The translations under genes and the position numbers were made by a program. Positions 1-5,701 of a stretch of 10,488 nucleotides of DNA are shown here, piece after piece (the stretch's first letter is position 1; every line of letters starts with the position of its first letter). The notes beneath the pieces were generated by a model, which made no database searches, was not told the DNA's origin, and saw only the letters and a program-made list of their open reading frames with translations. The DNA is from Fimenecus sp045531435. GTDB lineage: Bacteria; Bacillota; Clostridia; Oscillospirales; Acutalibacteraceae. The stretch spans positions 1-10,488 of the forward strand of contig JAZSDZ010000152.1 of the NCBI GenBank assembly GCA_045531435.1, in the 5' to 3' direction.

Positions 1-1197
1 ATCACTGATGTTACCGTCAGTTGCAACTAAAAGTCCGTCAGAATATTCTTTTCCGTCAGCACCGATTCCGATACCGTTCACACCAACCCACGCAGTCCAT
101 GAATTAACATGAGTGAAATTAATGTCATTTGCCACAACTCTCGCCTGAAGAAGTGCGCCGTCAATAGAGTCAATAGATGCTTCACAAGGAAGATGACACC
201 ATTCTGACATCTCAACAGGAAGGTCAGTAATATTATTTTCAATCCAGTTACCTAAACCGATTTTGTTCTGCACGTTGTTATCAGTCCAATAGCTATGATA
301 TGAAAGATTGCCTAAATACGGACGAATTTCGGGATCATTGTACATATATTCAAACCATTCGTAAGTTCTGTGGCTGATTTCACCTGATTCAGGACCTGAA
401 AGAAGAACGCCTTCAATATTTCTTTCAGCCATTTCCTTTGCGAAGACTCTGTAAATTCCATAAATTTCTTCAGAGCTGTAATGTGTGCCCTCCTGACTCT
501 GATATCCACTGTTACCCCAGGACCAGTTTGGCTCGTTAATCGGGCTTATGTATTTTACAGGAACACCTTTTTCAATAAAGTATTCTGTAATTGTAAGAAA
601 ATAATCAGCATATGCCTCATAGTTTTCAGGTGCAAGATTACTTTCCCACCAGTTATCATTACCACCTGTCTTATTATTCTTTGTCATTGAATAGTGAGGA
701 GAATTTGCAAAAAGAACAACTGTATCAATACAACCATATGAAAGGCAAAGGTCTAAAAACGCCTGTGCATTGGCATCTCTTGTAAAGTCATAATATCCCG
801 TTTCAGTTTCGTAGTCATAAACATAAAAGCTTTCACTTCTGCGCCATGGGTCCCAGATTGTATCCTTGAAATTATCCTTTGACCCTGCACCGATATTATA
901 ACGATAAATATTAAGTCCGAGACCTTCTTCACTATAGAGAAGCTTTGCGATTTTTTCAGCATTTTCACCGTTACCCGCAACCTGTGACCACCAACAAGAT
1001 GAACAACCAAAACCTGCAAAAGGCTCACTTTGTTCGTCAAGGTTAATTGTAAGCTTCATTTCGTGGTCATAGGATTTTTCCATATACCAGCTCATTATTT
1101 TAGGTTCCATAGACGGAAGCAAAAATAATAAAATTGATACAATTACTGAAATTGGAATTATACTTCTCAATTTAATATCTGTTCTTTTGTTTGTCAT
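1..1197 (-). CDS. GH30-type glycoside hydrolase, membrane-anchored or secreted (C-terminus beyond the window)
   Basis: I translated this open frame by hand: 399 codons from ATG at 1195-1197 to base 1 with no stop, so the C-terminus is missing. Residues 12-27 are strongly hydrophobic after a basic start, which suggests an uncleaved signal anchor or signal peptide and extracytoplasmic action. The mature part resembles clan A (beta/alpha)8 enzymes of family GH30: an early FAGFGCSSCWW segment (residues 60-70), a GLNIYRYNIGAG segment near residue 100, the acid/base motif SPINEPNW with E222, and the probable nucleophile E332 in VEMSEW. The QEGTHYS stretch after the acid/base motif recalls endo-beta-1,6-galactanase-like members, but the substrate is uncertain. 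An AGGAG at 1208-1212 sits 10 bases before the ATG. The gene begins 71 bases after the hpf stop, and that gap contains the hpf terminator, so an independent promoter is hard to place. Whether it carries a dockerin cannot be seen here. Confidence 0.85.
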   Translation of the reverse strand, partial: MTNKRTDIKLRSIIPISVIVSILLFLLPSMEPKIMSWYMEKSYDHEMKLTINLDEQSEPFAGFGCSSCWWSQVAGNGENAEKIAKLLYSEEGLGLNIYRYNIGAGSKDNFKDTIWDPWRRSESFYVYDYETETGYYDFTRDANAQAFLDLCLSYGCIDTVVLFANSPHYSMTKNNKTGGNDNWWESNLAPENYEAYADYFLTITEYFIEKGVPVKYISPINEPNWSWGNSGYQSQEGTHYSSEEIYGIYRVFAKEMAERNIEGVLLSGPESGEISHRTYEWFEYMYNDPEIRPYLGNLSYHSYWTDNNVQNKIGLGNWIENNITDLPVEMSEWCHLPCEASIDSIDGALLQARVVANDINFTHVNSWTAWVGVNGIGIGADGKEYSDGLLVATDGNISD

Positions 1198-1220
1198 TAT
1201 TGCTTTTCTCCTGCTTATAA

Positions 1221-1250
1221 AATTAGAAAAGTGGCGAGTTTCCCCGCCAC
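1221..1250 (-). terminator. Rho-independent terminator after hpf
   Basis: The minus strand has a perfect 6-bp GC-rich stem (1245-1250 pairing with 1231-1236) around an 8-base loop, followed by TTTTCTAATTTT (1219-1230). It starts 18 bases beyond the hpf stop codon, so it most likely ends the hpf message. Confidence 0.75.
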
Positions 1251-1268
1251 CATAATCTGCATTATGAA

Positions 1269-1796
1269 TTATTCAAAATCGGGTTCAATAAGACCGTAGC
1301 CACCGTCGTTTCTTCTGTAAACAACACAAACCTCGTCAGTTTCTGCATTACGGAACATATAGAACATATGGCCGATTAAATTCATTTGTAAAATAGCTTC
1401 TTCAACTGTTTCAGGCTTTAAGACAACTGTTTTAGTTCTTACAACCTCAATATCCTCTTCCTCGTCAACATCATAACCTGCGATAACGTCATCAAAAGAA
1501 ACATCACGAAGCTTTTTCTCGATTCTTGTTTTATTTTTTCTGATTTGGCGTACAAGAGAATCAACACACATATCAAGTGCATCCTCTAAATCATCACTAC
1601 GCTCCTGCGCACGGAAAATCATACTTTTCTTTGAAAGAGTTATTTCACAGATTTTCTGATTTTTCTCAACAGTAGCTGTGATTTTAGCCGTTGCGTCAGG
1701 TCCGAAGAATTTTTCAACCTTACGAAGCTTTTCTTCTGCCCTTTCCTTGAAATTCTCTCTTGGTGTACATTTGCGTCCAACGATAGTAATGTTCAC
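1269..1796 (-). CDS. hpf: Ribosome hibernation promoting factor, long form
   Basis: This 175-residue protein has the two-part layout of long HPF. Residues 1-100 form the RaiA/YfiA ribosome-binding domain (MNITIVGRK start, basic helices around 80-97). An acidic linker follows (DVDEEEDIE, about 109-117). Residues 120-175 are the C-terminal dimerisation domain, with the hallmark LKPETVEEAILQMNLIGH, FYMFRNAETDEVCVVYRR and GGYGLIEPDFE stretches. Long HPF binds near the decoding centre of the 30S subunit and dimerises to give inactive 100S ribosomes in stationary phase. The start codon is GTG (1794-1796), supported by AAGGAG eight bases upstream. The length is normal for the family. The gene looks monocistronic, with its own promoter (around 1852-1884) and a terminator (1221-1250). 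Confidence 0.96.
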   Translation of the reverse strand: MNITIVGRKCTPRENFKERAEEKLRKVEKFFGPDATAKITATVEKNQKICEITLSKKSMIFRAQERSDDLEDALDMCVDSLVRQIRKNKTRIEKKLRDVSFDDVIAGYDVDEEEDIEVVRTKTVVLKPETVEEAILQMNLIGHMFYMFRNAETDEVCVVYRRNDGGYGLIEPDFE

Positions 1797-1804
1797 AACG
1801 ACAT

Positions 1805-1810
1805 CTCCTT
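1805..1810 (-). promoter_or_regulatory. Ribosome binding site fixing the GTG start of hpf
   Basis: AAGGAG on the minus strand ends 8 bases before GTG at 1794-1796. No in-frame ATG is a better start, so this site decides the call. Confidence 0.8.
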
Positions 1811-1822
1811 TACAATAGAATC

Positions 1823-1848
1823 AGATAAATAAAAAACTCTATTTATCT
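1823..1848 (-). other. AT-rich hairpin at the 5' end of the hpf message
   Basis: AGATAAAT (1823-1830) and ATTTATCT (1841-1848) are perfect inverted copies separated by 10 bases. The hairpin begins almost exactly where transcription from the predicted -10 box would start (about 1845). It could stabilise the 5' end of the message or be chance in AT-rich DNA. It lies well upstream of the ribosome binding site. Confidence 0.45.
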
Positions 1849-1851
1849 AAC

Positions 1852-1884
1852 ATTATAGTAGCATAAATGCACATAAATTGTAAA
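1852..1884 (-). promoter_or_regulatory. Promoter of hpf (candidate)
   Basis: The minus strand carries a perfect TATAAT at 1852-1857 and TTTACA at 1879-1884. The gap between them is 21 bases, longer than usual. Reading TACTAT (1855-1860) as the -10 gives a spacing of 18. A near-palindrome reading TGCATTTATGCT (1860-1871) lies in the spacer and recurs in front of the gene ending at 5543. No sigma-B or sigma-H type sequence was evident, although hpf genes in Firmicutes are often under such sigma factors. Confidence 0.55.
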
Positions 1885-1910
1885 GTAGTTTTCTATTATT
1901 TATTGAATTT

Positions 1911-2753
1911 TTACAAAATCTTACAGCCGTGTCGTGTAACGTGGCACCCAACATTAACTGAAACGGGCAGTCCGGCAATATGCGTCGGCGCAGTTTCAAT
2001 ATTTACTGCAAGTGCAGTTGTAAACCCACCGAAGCCCTGTGGACCAACATTTGTTTCATTGACCTTTGTGAGCATTTCTTTTTCCAATTCTGCATAAATT
2101 TCTTTTTCATTAGAAACGCTCACATCTCTGCAAAGTGCTTTTTTCGCAAGAATTGCACACTGTTCAAAATCTCCGCCGATACCAACACCAAGTACTACGG
2201 GTGGGCAAGGATTTCCTCCTGCGATTTTAACAGTTTCCACAACAAAATCCACAATATCCTCTTTTGTAGCAGACGGAGTGAACATTCTGATGCGACTCAT
2301 ATTTTCACTGCCAAAGCCCTTTGGCGCTACTGTCAGTTTAATATTTTCACCATCAACAATTCTTGTGTGGATAACTGCAGGTGTGTTGTCGTTGGTATTT
2401 ACTCTTTCCAGTGGGTCAGCCACAACGGATTTTCGCAAAAGTCCGTCGCAATATCCCTGACGGACACCTTCATTGATGGCATTTTCAAAACTACCGTCAA
2501 CAATATGCACATCCTGACCGATTTCCGCAAAAACAACTGCCATTCCCGTATCCTGACAAATAGGAATATCCATTTCCTTTGCACATTGAAGATTACGAAG
2601 TAAATCATCCATTACAGCCTTCGGCAATTCCTTTTTCTCACGGTGATAACCACATTCAATGCAGGTTACCAAATCGTCAGGCAAATTTTTATTGGTACTT
2701 ATACACAGTTCTTTTACAGCCTGTGTAATCTGTGAACAACTAATCTCTCTCAT
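1911..2753 (-). CDS. fumA: Class I fumarate hydratase, alpha subunit (or L-tartrate dehydratase alpha)
   Basis: This 280-residue protein matches the N-terminal, iron-sulfur-binding half of class I fumarases, which in many anaerobes is a separate alpha chain. The enzyme interconverts fumarate and L-malate in the cytoplasm with a [4Fe-4S] cluster. The likely cluster cysteines are all present: C66 in PICQDTG, C183 in GGNPCPPVV and C270 in VGCHVTRHG. The PKGFGSENMS stretch (residues 144-153) is also typical. The alpha chain of L(+)-tartrate dehydratase is very similar and cannot be excluded. I chose ATG at 2751-2753, which has AGGTGA just upstream. A longer frame from TTG at 2769-2771 would overlap that site. 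The beta subunit, normally adjacent, is absent on both sides: yabR lies upstream and hpf downstream. With only 51 bases to yabR, it is probably expressed from the upstream operon. Confidence 0.88.
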   Translation of the reverse strand: MREISCSQITQAVKELCISTNKNLPDDLVTCIECGYHREKKELPKAVMDDLLRNLQCAKEMDIPICQDTGMAVVFAEIGQDVHIVDGSFENAINEGVRQGYCDGLLRKSVVADPLERVNTNDNTPAVIHTRIVDGENIKLTVAPKGFGSENMSRIRMFTPSATKEDIVDFVVETVKIAGGNPCPPVVLGVGIGGDFEQCAILAKKALCRDVSVSNEKEIYAELEKEMLTKVNETNVGPQGFGGFTTALAVNIETAPTHIAGLPVSVNVGCHVTRHGCKIL

Positions 2754-2774
2754 ACGCTCACCTGATTGCAAATA

Positions 2775-2796
2775 GAGGGCAGTACAACCTGCCCTC
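2775..2796 (-). terminator. Hairpin between yabR and fumA, weak terminator or attenuator
   Basis: GAGGGCAG (2775-2782) and CTGCCCTC (2789-2796) form a perfect 8-bp GC-rich stem with a 6-base loop. On the minus strand it is followed only by TATTTGC, a poor T-run, so termination would be partial at best. It lies 8 bases after the yabR stop and 21 bases before the fumA start, where it could lower fumA expression relative to the division genes or protect the yabR 3' end. Confidence 0.5.
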
Positions 2797-2804
2797 CTGA
2801 AAAT

Positions 2805-3263
2805 TTACTGTTTTGAATTTCTGCGATAACCTGTGTTTCCACCGCGTTTGTCAGAACTTCTTTTAAGGTCACTCATTTTATCTTCACTCTGTGCCTTGAA
2901 TTTTGCCATCATATCCTCAAAAGACATAATCACTGAAGAATCCTGCTGAGGTGCACCCTTCCAACCACGATTTTCATTGTTTTCTCGTCTTGGTCTTGAT
3001 GGTCGCTGTGGCTTTGATTTTTCTTCCTGTGGCAAAGCCTTTTTAATAGAAAGACTGACCTTACCCTTCCCATTAATTTCAATAACCTTGACCTTAACTG
3101 TATCGCCTTCTGAAAGATGCTCTGAAATGTCATTTACATATTCACTTGCAACCTCAGAAATATGTACCATACCCGATACACCATTTTCAAGCTTTACGAA
3201 AGCTCCGAATTTTGTTAATCCGGTGACTGTTCCGTCATAGACTGAACCAATCTCAATTTGCAT
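2805..3263 (-). CDS. yabR: S1 domain RNA-binding protein, YabR/GSP13 type
   Basis: This 152-residue protein has one S1 RNA-binding domain at residues 1-74 (IGSVYDGTVTGLTKFGAFV, then VSGMVHISEV and GKVSLSIKKAL). A charged, low-complexity tail follows (about 75-152), rich in Lys, Arg, Ser and Gln. Small S1 proteins of this type associate with ribosomes or RNA; the exact role is not settled. It follows divIC by 20 bases, matching the Bacillus order divIC-yabR. The ATG at 3261-3263 has a G-rich AGGGGG about 12 bases upstream. The tail is longer and less conserved than the domain, as usual for this group. Confidence 0.9.
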   Translation of the reverse strand: MQIEIGSVYDGTVTGLTKFGAFVKLENGVSGMVHISEVASEYVNDISEHLSEGDTVKVKVIEINGKGKVSLSIKKALPQEEKSKPQRPSRPRRENNENRGWKGAPQQDSSVIMSFEDMMAKFKAQSEDKMSDLKRSSDKRGGNTGYRRNSKQ

Positions 3264-3283
3264 AGACCTGAATATCCCCCTAA

Positions 3284-3589
3284 TTAAACGCCAGGTGTAA
3301 CATCATAGAACACTTTTTCACCAGGCATAACAAAACCCAACTGTTCACGGGCAATCTGCTCCATGAATTCGCTCTTATCATCGTTGTCAACAATAGCCTG
3401 ATAACGGTTATTCAGCTCAACTTGGTCCTTATACTCTTGCTCTTTTTGTTCCAGAACGCCCTTACGCTCTCTGATAGAAATCTGAAGACCAATGATTGTG
3501 ATAACAAAATAGCCCACAAGCAAAATGATGCCTAATGTAAGGATAAAGCTTCGTGTCTGTTTGCGTTTTGGTTTCTTTGTTTCAGCCAT
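3284..3589 (-). CDS. divIC: Septum formation initiator, DivIC/FtsB family
   Basis: This 101-residue bitopic membrane protein has a short basic cytoplasmic N-terminus (KKPKRKQTR), one membrane helix at about 14-35, and a coiled-coil segment at about 36-65. A conserved C-terminal patch follows (EFMEQIAREQLGFVMPGEKVF, about residues 74-93, with the REQLG and MPGE core). DivIC/FtsB proteins join FtsL and DivIB/FtsQ in the divisome and help activate septal wall synthesis. Its position between yabQ and yabR is the diagnostic Bacillus/Clostridia arrangement. AGGA at 3601-3604 lies 11 bases before ATG. It starts 20 bases after the yabQ stop, so the genes are probably co-transcribed. Confidence 0.93.
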   Translation of the reverse strand: MAETKKPKRKQTRSFILTLGIILLVGYFVITIIGLQISIRERKGVLEQKEQEYKDQVELNNRYQAIVDNDDKSEFMEQIAREQLGFVMPGEKVFYDVTPGV

Positions 3590-3609
3590 TGGTATCTACT
3601 TCCTTTCTT

Positions 3610-4149
3610 TCAGATATCGTCATCCACCTGATTCTGTTTTTTAACATTATGATTATACAACAAGTGTTTACTTACTTTCAAGAGTAATTTTGATTTATTT
3701 TTAAGATTTTTACTTCTTTTCTGACCTTTTTTAAAGATTTTGTTCAAAAGCTTTCCTGTTCTTTTAAAAATCCATCTGAAAGGAAAAAACAAAACTAAAA
3801 AAACTCTTTTTAAACACCTTTTTGTGAAATCAACAATTCTCTCACCAAAGGAAAAAATTACCACACCCAATGAAAAGTAATAGACAGCAAAACCTACTGC
3901 TTCACCCATAAGCAGATAAAATCGTATTTGTCCCTCGTTGATAGTAAGGCAAAAGAGAAATGTGACAAAACAGAGAAAGATGCAATACAGCACATCAAAA
4001 ACTATTATAAGTGCTTTTGAATTTGAAATGGCAAGTCTTAAAATTCTGAACAAATCATAGAAGATGCCCATTATAAAGCCAAGCCCCAAGGATAGAAGAA
4101 AACCTTTTGTCTGTGTTGCAAGGCTCAAGCCATACAGATAATCGGTCAT
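3610..4149 (-). CDS. yabQ: Spore cortex biosynthesis protein YabQ
   Basis: This 179-residue membrane protein has hydrophobic segments at about 14-36, 45-70 and 76-101, plus a further hydrophobic or amphipathic stretch around 114-127. A strongly basic C-terminal tail follows (about 129-171, many Lys). The ATQTKGFLLSLGLGFIMG start and FYDLFRILR segment are typical of YabQ. In Bacillus subtilis YabQ sits in the membranes around the forespore and is needed for cortex formation. The ATG overlaps the yabP stop by 4 bases (ATGA), so the two are translationally coupled. Its presence means the organism very likely sporulates. Confidence 0.9.
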   Translation of the reverse strand: MTDYLYGLSLATQTKGFLLSLGLGFIMGIFYDLFRILRLAISNSKALIIVFDVLYCIFLCFVTFLFCLTINEGQIRFYLLMGEAVGFAVYYFSLGVVIFSFGERIVDFTKRCLKRVFLVLFFPFRWIFKRTGKLLNKIFKKGQKRSKNLKNKSKLLLKVSKHLLYNHNVKKQNQVDDDI

Positions 4150-4427
4150 CGCAACACCTTTGCGAAAAAGCCCTTTGTCTGTGGTCGCACATCAGTATAT
4201 GTAAGTGACGAGATTTCCCCATCAACAAGCAATTCAGTCTGTTCAAGATTAAGTCGTGTTATATGCAGATTCCAACCACGGATTGTAAGCTCACCCAAAT
4301 CAGTTATGGCAATAATTGTCTGCTCGTCAAAGGACTCAATGTCCGTCACTCCCGAAATGGACAGTTTCTTCCTGTCCTCCATTATAACGCTGTGTGGCAG
4401 TTTTACCACCTTTTTGTCGTCTGTCAT
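4146..4427 (-). CDS. yabP: Sporulation protein YabP
   Basis: This 93-residue protein belongs to the YabP/YqfC sporulation family: HSVIMEDRKKLSISGVTDIESF near the N-terminus, then a run of beta-strands (TIIAITDLGELTIRG, LNLEQTELLVDGEISSL). YqfC-family members are made in the mother cell under sigma-E; the molecular function is unknown. The start is ATG at 4425-4427, with a strong GGGAGG (4435-4440) seven bases upstream. An in-frame extension back to GTG at 4544 runs through the promoter and a hairpin and is rejected. It is the first gene of yabP-yabQ-divIC-yabR. The hslR (S4-domain) gene that often precedes yabP is absent here. Confidence 0.9.
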   Translation of the reverse strand: MTDDKKVVKLPHSVIMEDRKKLSISGVTDIESFDEQTIIAITDLGELTIRGWNLHITRLNLEQTELLVDGEISSLTYTDVRPQTKGFFAKVLR

Positions 4428-4448
4428 AAGAAAACCTCCCTTTACATA

Positions 4449-4479
4449 ATTAGTATGCAAAAGAAGACGGTTTAATGAA
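4449..4479 (-). promoter_or_regulatory. Possible sigma-E promoter for the yabP operon
   Basis: The minus strand reads TTCATTAA (4472-4479), a 14-base gap, then CATACTAAT (4449-4457). This resembles the sigma-E pattern (about GTCATATT and CATACAAT). Transcription would begin near 4442, leaving a very short leader before the GGGAGG site. Sigma-E control of yabP and yabQ is known in Bacillus; the match here is by eye. Confidence 0.5.
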
Positions 4480-4519
4480 TAGGGAATACGAGTATTTGCA
4501 AATTGGAAGTTGTCGGGGA

Positions 4520-4541
4520 GGCGTCTCCTTGAGGAGAAGCC
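4520..4541. other. Compact hairpin upstream of yabP
   Basis: TCTCC (4524-4528) pairs with GGAGA (4533-4537) around a TTGA loop. After one G-A mismatch, GGC (4520-4522) pairs with GCC (4539-4541). Neither strand has a good T-run after it, so it is not a standard terminator. It lies between the terminator at 4583-4611 and the yabP promoter; its role is unknown. Confidence 0.45.
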
Positions 4542-4582
4542 CACTTTAATTTCCCGATAAATTACAATTTAAAATACAACAC

Positions 4583-4611
4583 AAAAAAAGACGGAGCCCG
4601 AAGACTCCGTC
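4583..4611 (-). terminator. Strong rho-independent terminator after the PTEK-linker cohesin gene
   Basis: On the minus strand, GACGGAG (4605-4611) pairs with CTCCGTC (4590-4596). The stem extends by a G-T and a C-G pair to a C(TTCG)G tetraloop, giving 9 pairs, followed directly by TTTTTTT. It lies 20 bases past the stop at 4632 and insulates the yabP operon from the cohesin locus. Confidence 0.9.
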
Positions 4612-4631
4612 AAAATTGTTTTATGCTTTAA

Positions 4632-5543
4632 TTATGCCTGTGCGTCTGTGTTAGGAATTGCTGGGTTTGTGATTGGGTCTGAAGAAAGCATTGGGATTGT
4701 GCCCTTCTGAAGAACTTCACCACAAATCTTACACTTCTGAACTTTTTCGCCCTTAGCTGTTGTTGTAGCTGGTTTAACAACTACCCAAGCACCTGGCTGA
4801 CAATCGCTGCTACCTGCAGGAATTGCTTCTTCAATGATGTCGCCACAAACTGTACATGAAGCCTGCTTCTTACCAGCCTTGTTTTCACATGCCTTTTCGA
4901 TTACAATGTATTCACCATATTTGTGGTCAACACAATCGTCTGGCTTTTCAGTTGGCTTAACTGTTGGCTTTTCAGTTGGCTTTTCAGTTGGCTTTTCAGT
5001 TGGCTGTTCTGTTGGCTTTTCTGTTGGCTTTTCAGTTGGCTTTTCTGTTGGCTTTTCTGTTGGCTTTTCTGTTGGAACTTCAACAGCTTCGCCCTTGATT
5101 GCTGTACCGTTAGTTGCAACTGTTACAGCTTTTTCTTCTGCGTCATAAGCTTCCTTGATAGAAACTGTGATGTTTGAATCGCCAGCCTTGAGAACCTTGA
5201 AATCAACTGTGAACAATGTGCCGTTTGCTGTTACAGCATTACCATTCATAGCACCGTGTCTAACAAGACCCTTGTTAGCAACGTTTACTTCTTCAAAACC
5301 GAAAAGTCCACCTACAGTGTATGATACAGCTTCAAGAGCTGTTGCATCATAACCAAGGTTAACCATAAGACATGTAAGACCAGTATTACCACTGAGAGCA
5401 ACTGTAACTGTAACTGTGTCGCCAACTTTAGCTGTTGACTTGTTTGCTGTAGCAGTAACTGCTGGACCAGAAGCAGATACAACGAATGTAAACATGCTGA
5501 TTGCAATAACAACTGCTAAAACAACGCTTGCAAATTTTTTCAT
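4632..5543 (-). CDS. Secreted cohesin-like protein with PTEK linker and two cysteine-pair repeats
   Basis: This protein has 303 residues from ATG at 5541-5543, with AAGGAAGGT (5551-5559) seven bases upstream; a longer frame to 5609 lacks a ribosome site. Residues 1-24 are a signal peptide (MKKFASVVLAVV..., likely cut after VSA). Residues 27-150 resemble a cohesin, the receptor for dockerins: GDTVTVTVALSG, LMVNLGYDATALE, FGFEEVN and the final TLFTVDFKVLKAG strand. Residues 157-200 are 11 four-residue units (PTEK, one PTEQ, one PTVK), an extended linker. Residues 202-284 hold two modules: the first has C204, H207, C219, C230 and C233; the second has C248, C271 and C274 but no cysteine in its PAT position. 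The tail is short, with no dockerin, membrane anchor or LPXTG sorting signal, so the product is probably released or held by partners. Its closest relative in the window is the upstream gene at 5702-6736. Ligand and function are not known. Confidence 0.85.
   Translation of the reverse strand: MKKFASVVLAVVIAISMFTFVVSASGPAVTATANKSTAKVGDTVTVTVALSGNTGLTCLMVNLGYDATALEAVSYTVGGLFGFEEVNVANKGLVRHGAMNGNAVTANGTLFTVDFKVLKAGDSNITVSIKEAYDAEEKAVTVATNGTAIKGEAVEVPTEKPTEKPTEKPTEKPTEKPTEQPTEKPTEKPTEKPTVKPTEKPDDCVDHKYGEYIVIEKACENKAGKKQASCTVCGDIIEEAIPAGSSDCQPGAWVVVKPATTTAKGEKVQKCKICGEVLQKGTIPMLSSDPITNPAIPNTDAQA
4944..5075 (-). repeat. Tandem 12-bp repeat coding for PTEK units
   Basis: Eleven 12-base units, mostly CCAACTGAAAAG or CCAACAGAAAAG, lie in frame in the gene at 4632-5543. 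Variation is mainly a silent change in the Thr codon, plus one PTEQ and one PTVK unit. Being multiples of three, gains or losses by slippage would change linker length without a frameshift. Confidence 0.95.
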
Positions 5544-5608
5544 TTGAATTACCTTCCTTTTCAGGGCTTTTGCCCAAAATATTTTTATTTGTCGCATAAG
5601 CAACAGCA

Positions 5609-5637
5609 ATTATATGCATAAATGCACAAATTGTTAG
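5609..5637 (-). promoter_or_regulatory. Proximal promoter of the PTEK-linker cohesin gene
   Basis: TATAAT at 5609-5614 and CTAACA at 5632-5637 are separated by 17 bases. The spacer holds the palindrome TGCATTTATGCA (5615-5626). Transcription would start near 5602, giving a leader of about 59 bases. Confidence 0.6.
5615..5626. promoter_or_regulatory. Palindromic possible operator, also present before hpf
   Basis: TGCATAAATGCA consists of TGCAT and ATGCA arms around AA and lies between the -35 and -10 boxes. A copy with one mismatch (AGCATAAATGCA) lies at 1860-1871, also just upstream of a TATAAT. The placement would suit a repressor site; no regulator is identified. Confidence 0.4.
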
Positions 5638-5641
5638 TTTG

Positions 5642-5670
5642 ATTATATCATGCAGTATGCAAAATGTCAA
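5642..5670 (-). promoter_or_regulatory. Distal consensus sigma-A promoter of the PTEK-linker cohesin gene
   Basis: The minus strand has TTGACA (5665-5670), exactly 17 bases, then TATAAT (5642-5647), a full consensus match. Transcription would start near 5635, upstream of the second promoter, giving a leader of about 92 bases. This suggests strong expression and separate control from the dockerin gene. Confidence 0.8.
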
Positions 5671-5701
5671 TAAAAATTACCGACATCTTTTCATATTATT
5701 T

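Noticed and set aside
312..1040. Short frames on both strands in the left part
   Set aside because: They are shadows of the GH30-type gene, which stays open throughout this region in its own frame with catalytic motifs in order.
1980..2603. A 207-codon plus-strand frame opposite fumA
   Set aside because: It is Cys/Phe/Asn-rich with no family features and no ribosome site, lying opposite a well-conserved gene.
4428..4544. N-terminal extension of yabP by 39 residues
   Set aside because: It starts with GTG inside a hairpin, crosses the predicted promoter and ribosome site, and does not look like YabP.
4944..5075. CRISPR-like array
   Set aside because: The units are contiguous 12-mers with no spacers and encode an in-frame protein linker.
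4834..5177. Plus-strand frames rich in FSVG or WLFS repeats and a minus-strand QKSQ-rich frame
   Set aside because: They are other reading frames of the 12-bp PTEK repeat; none has a ribosome site or plausible domain.
4632..5543. LPXTG-type sorting signal in the free cohesin protein
   Set aside because: The C-terminus ends in NPAIPNTDAQA with no hydrophobic stretch or basic tail, so no sortase signal can be claimed.
5664..5686. ATGTC/GACAT inverted repeat as a terminator for the dockerin gene
   Set aside because: The stem is only 5 bp, AT-rich, with just three T after it, and it overlaps the -35 box of a consensus promoter.
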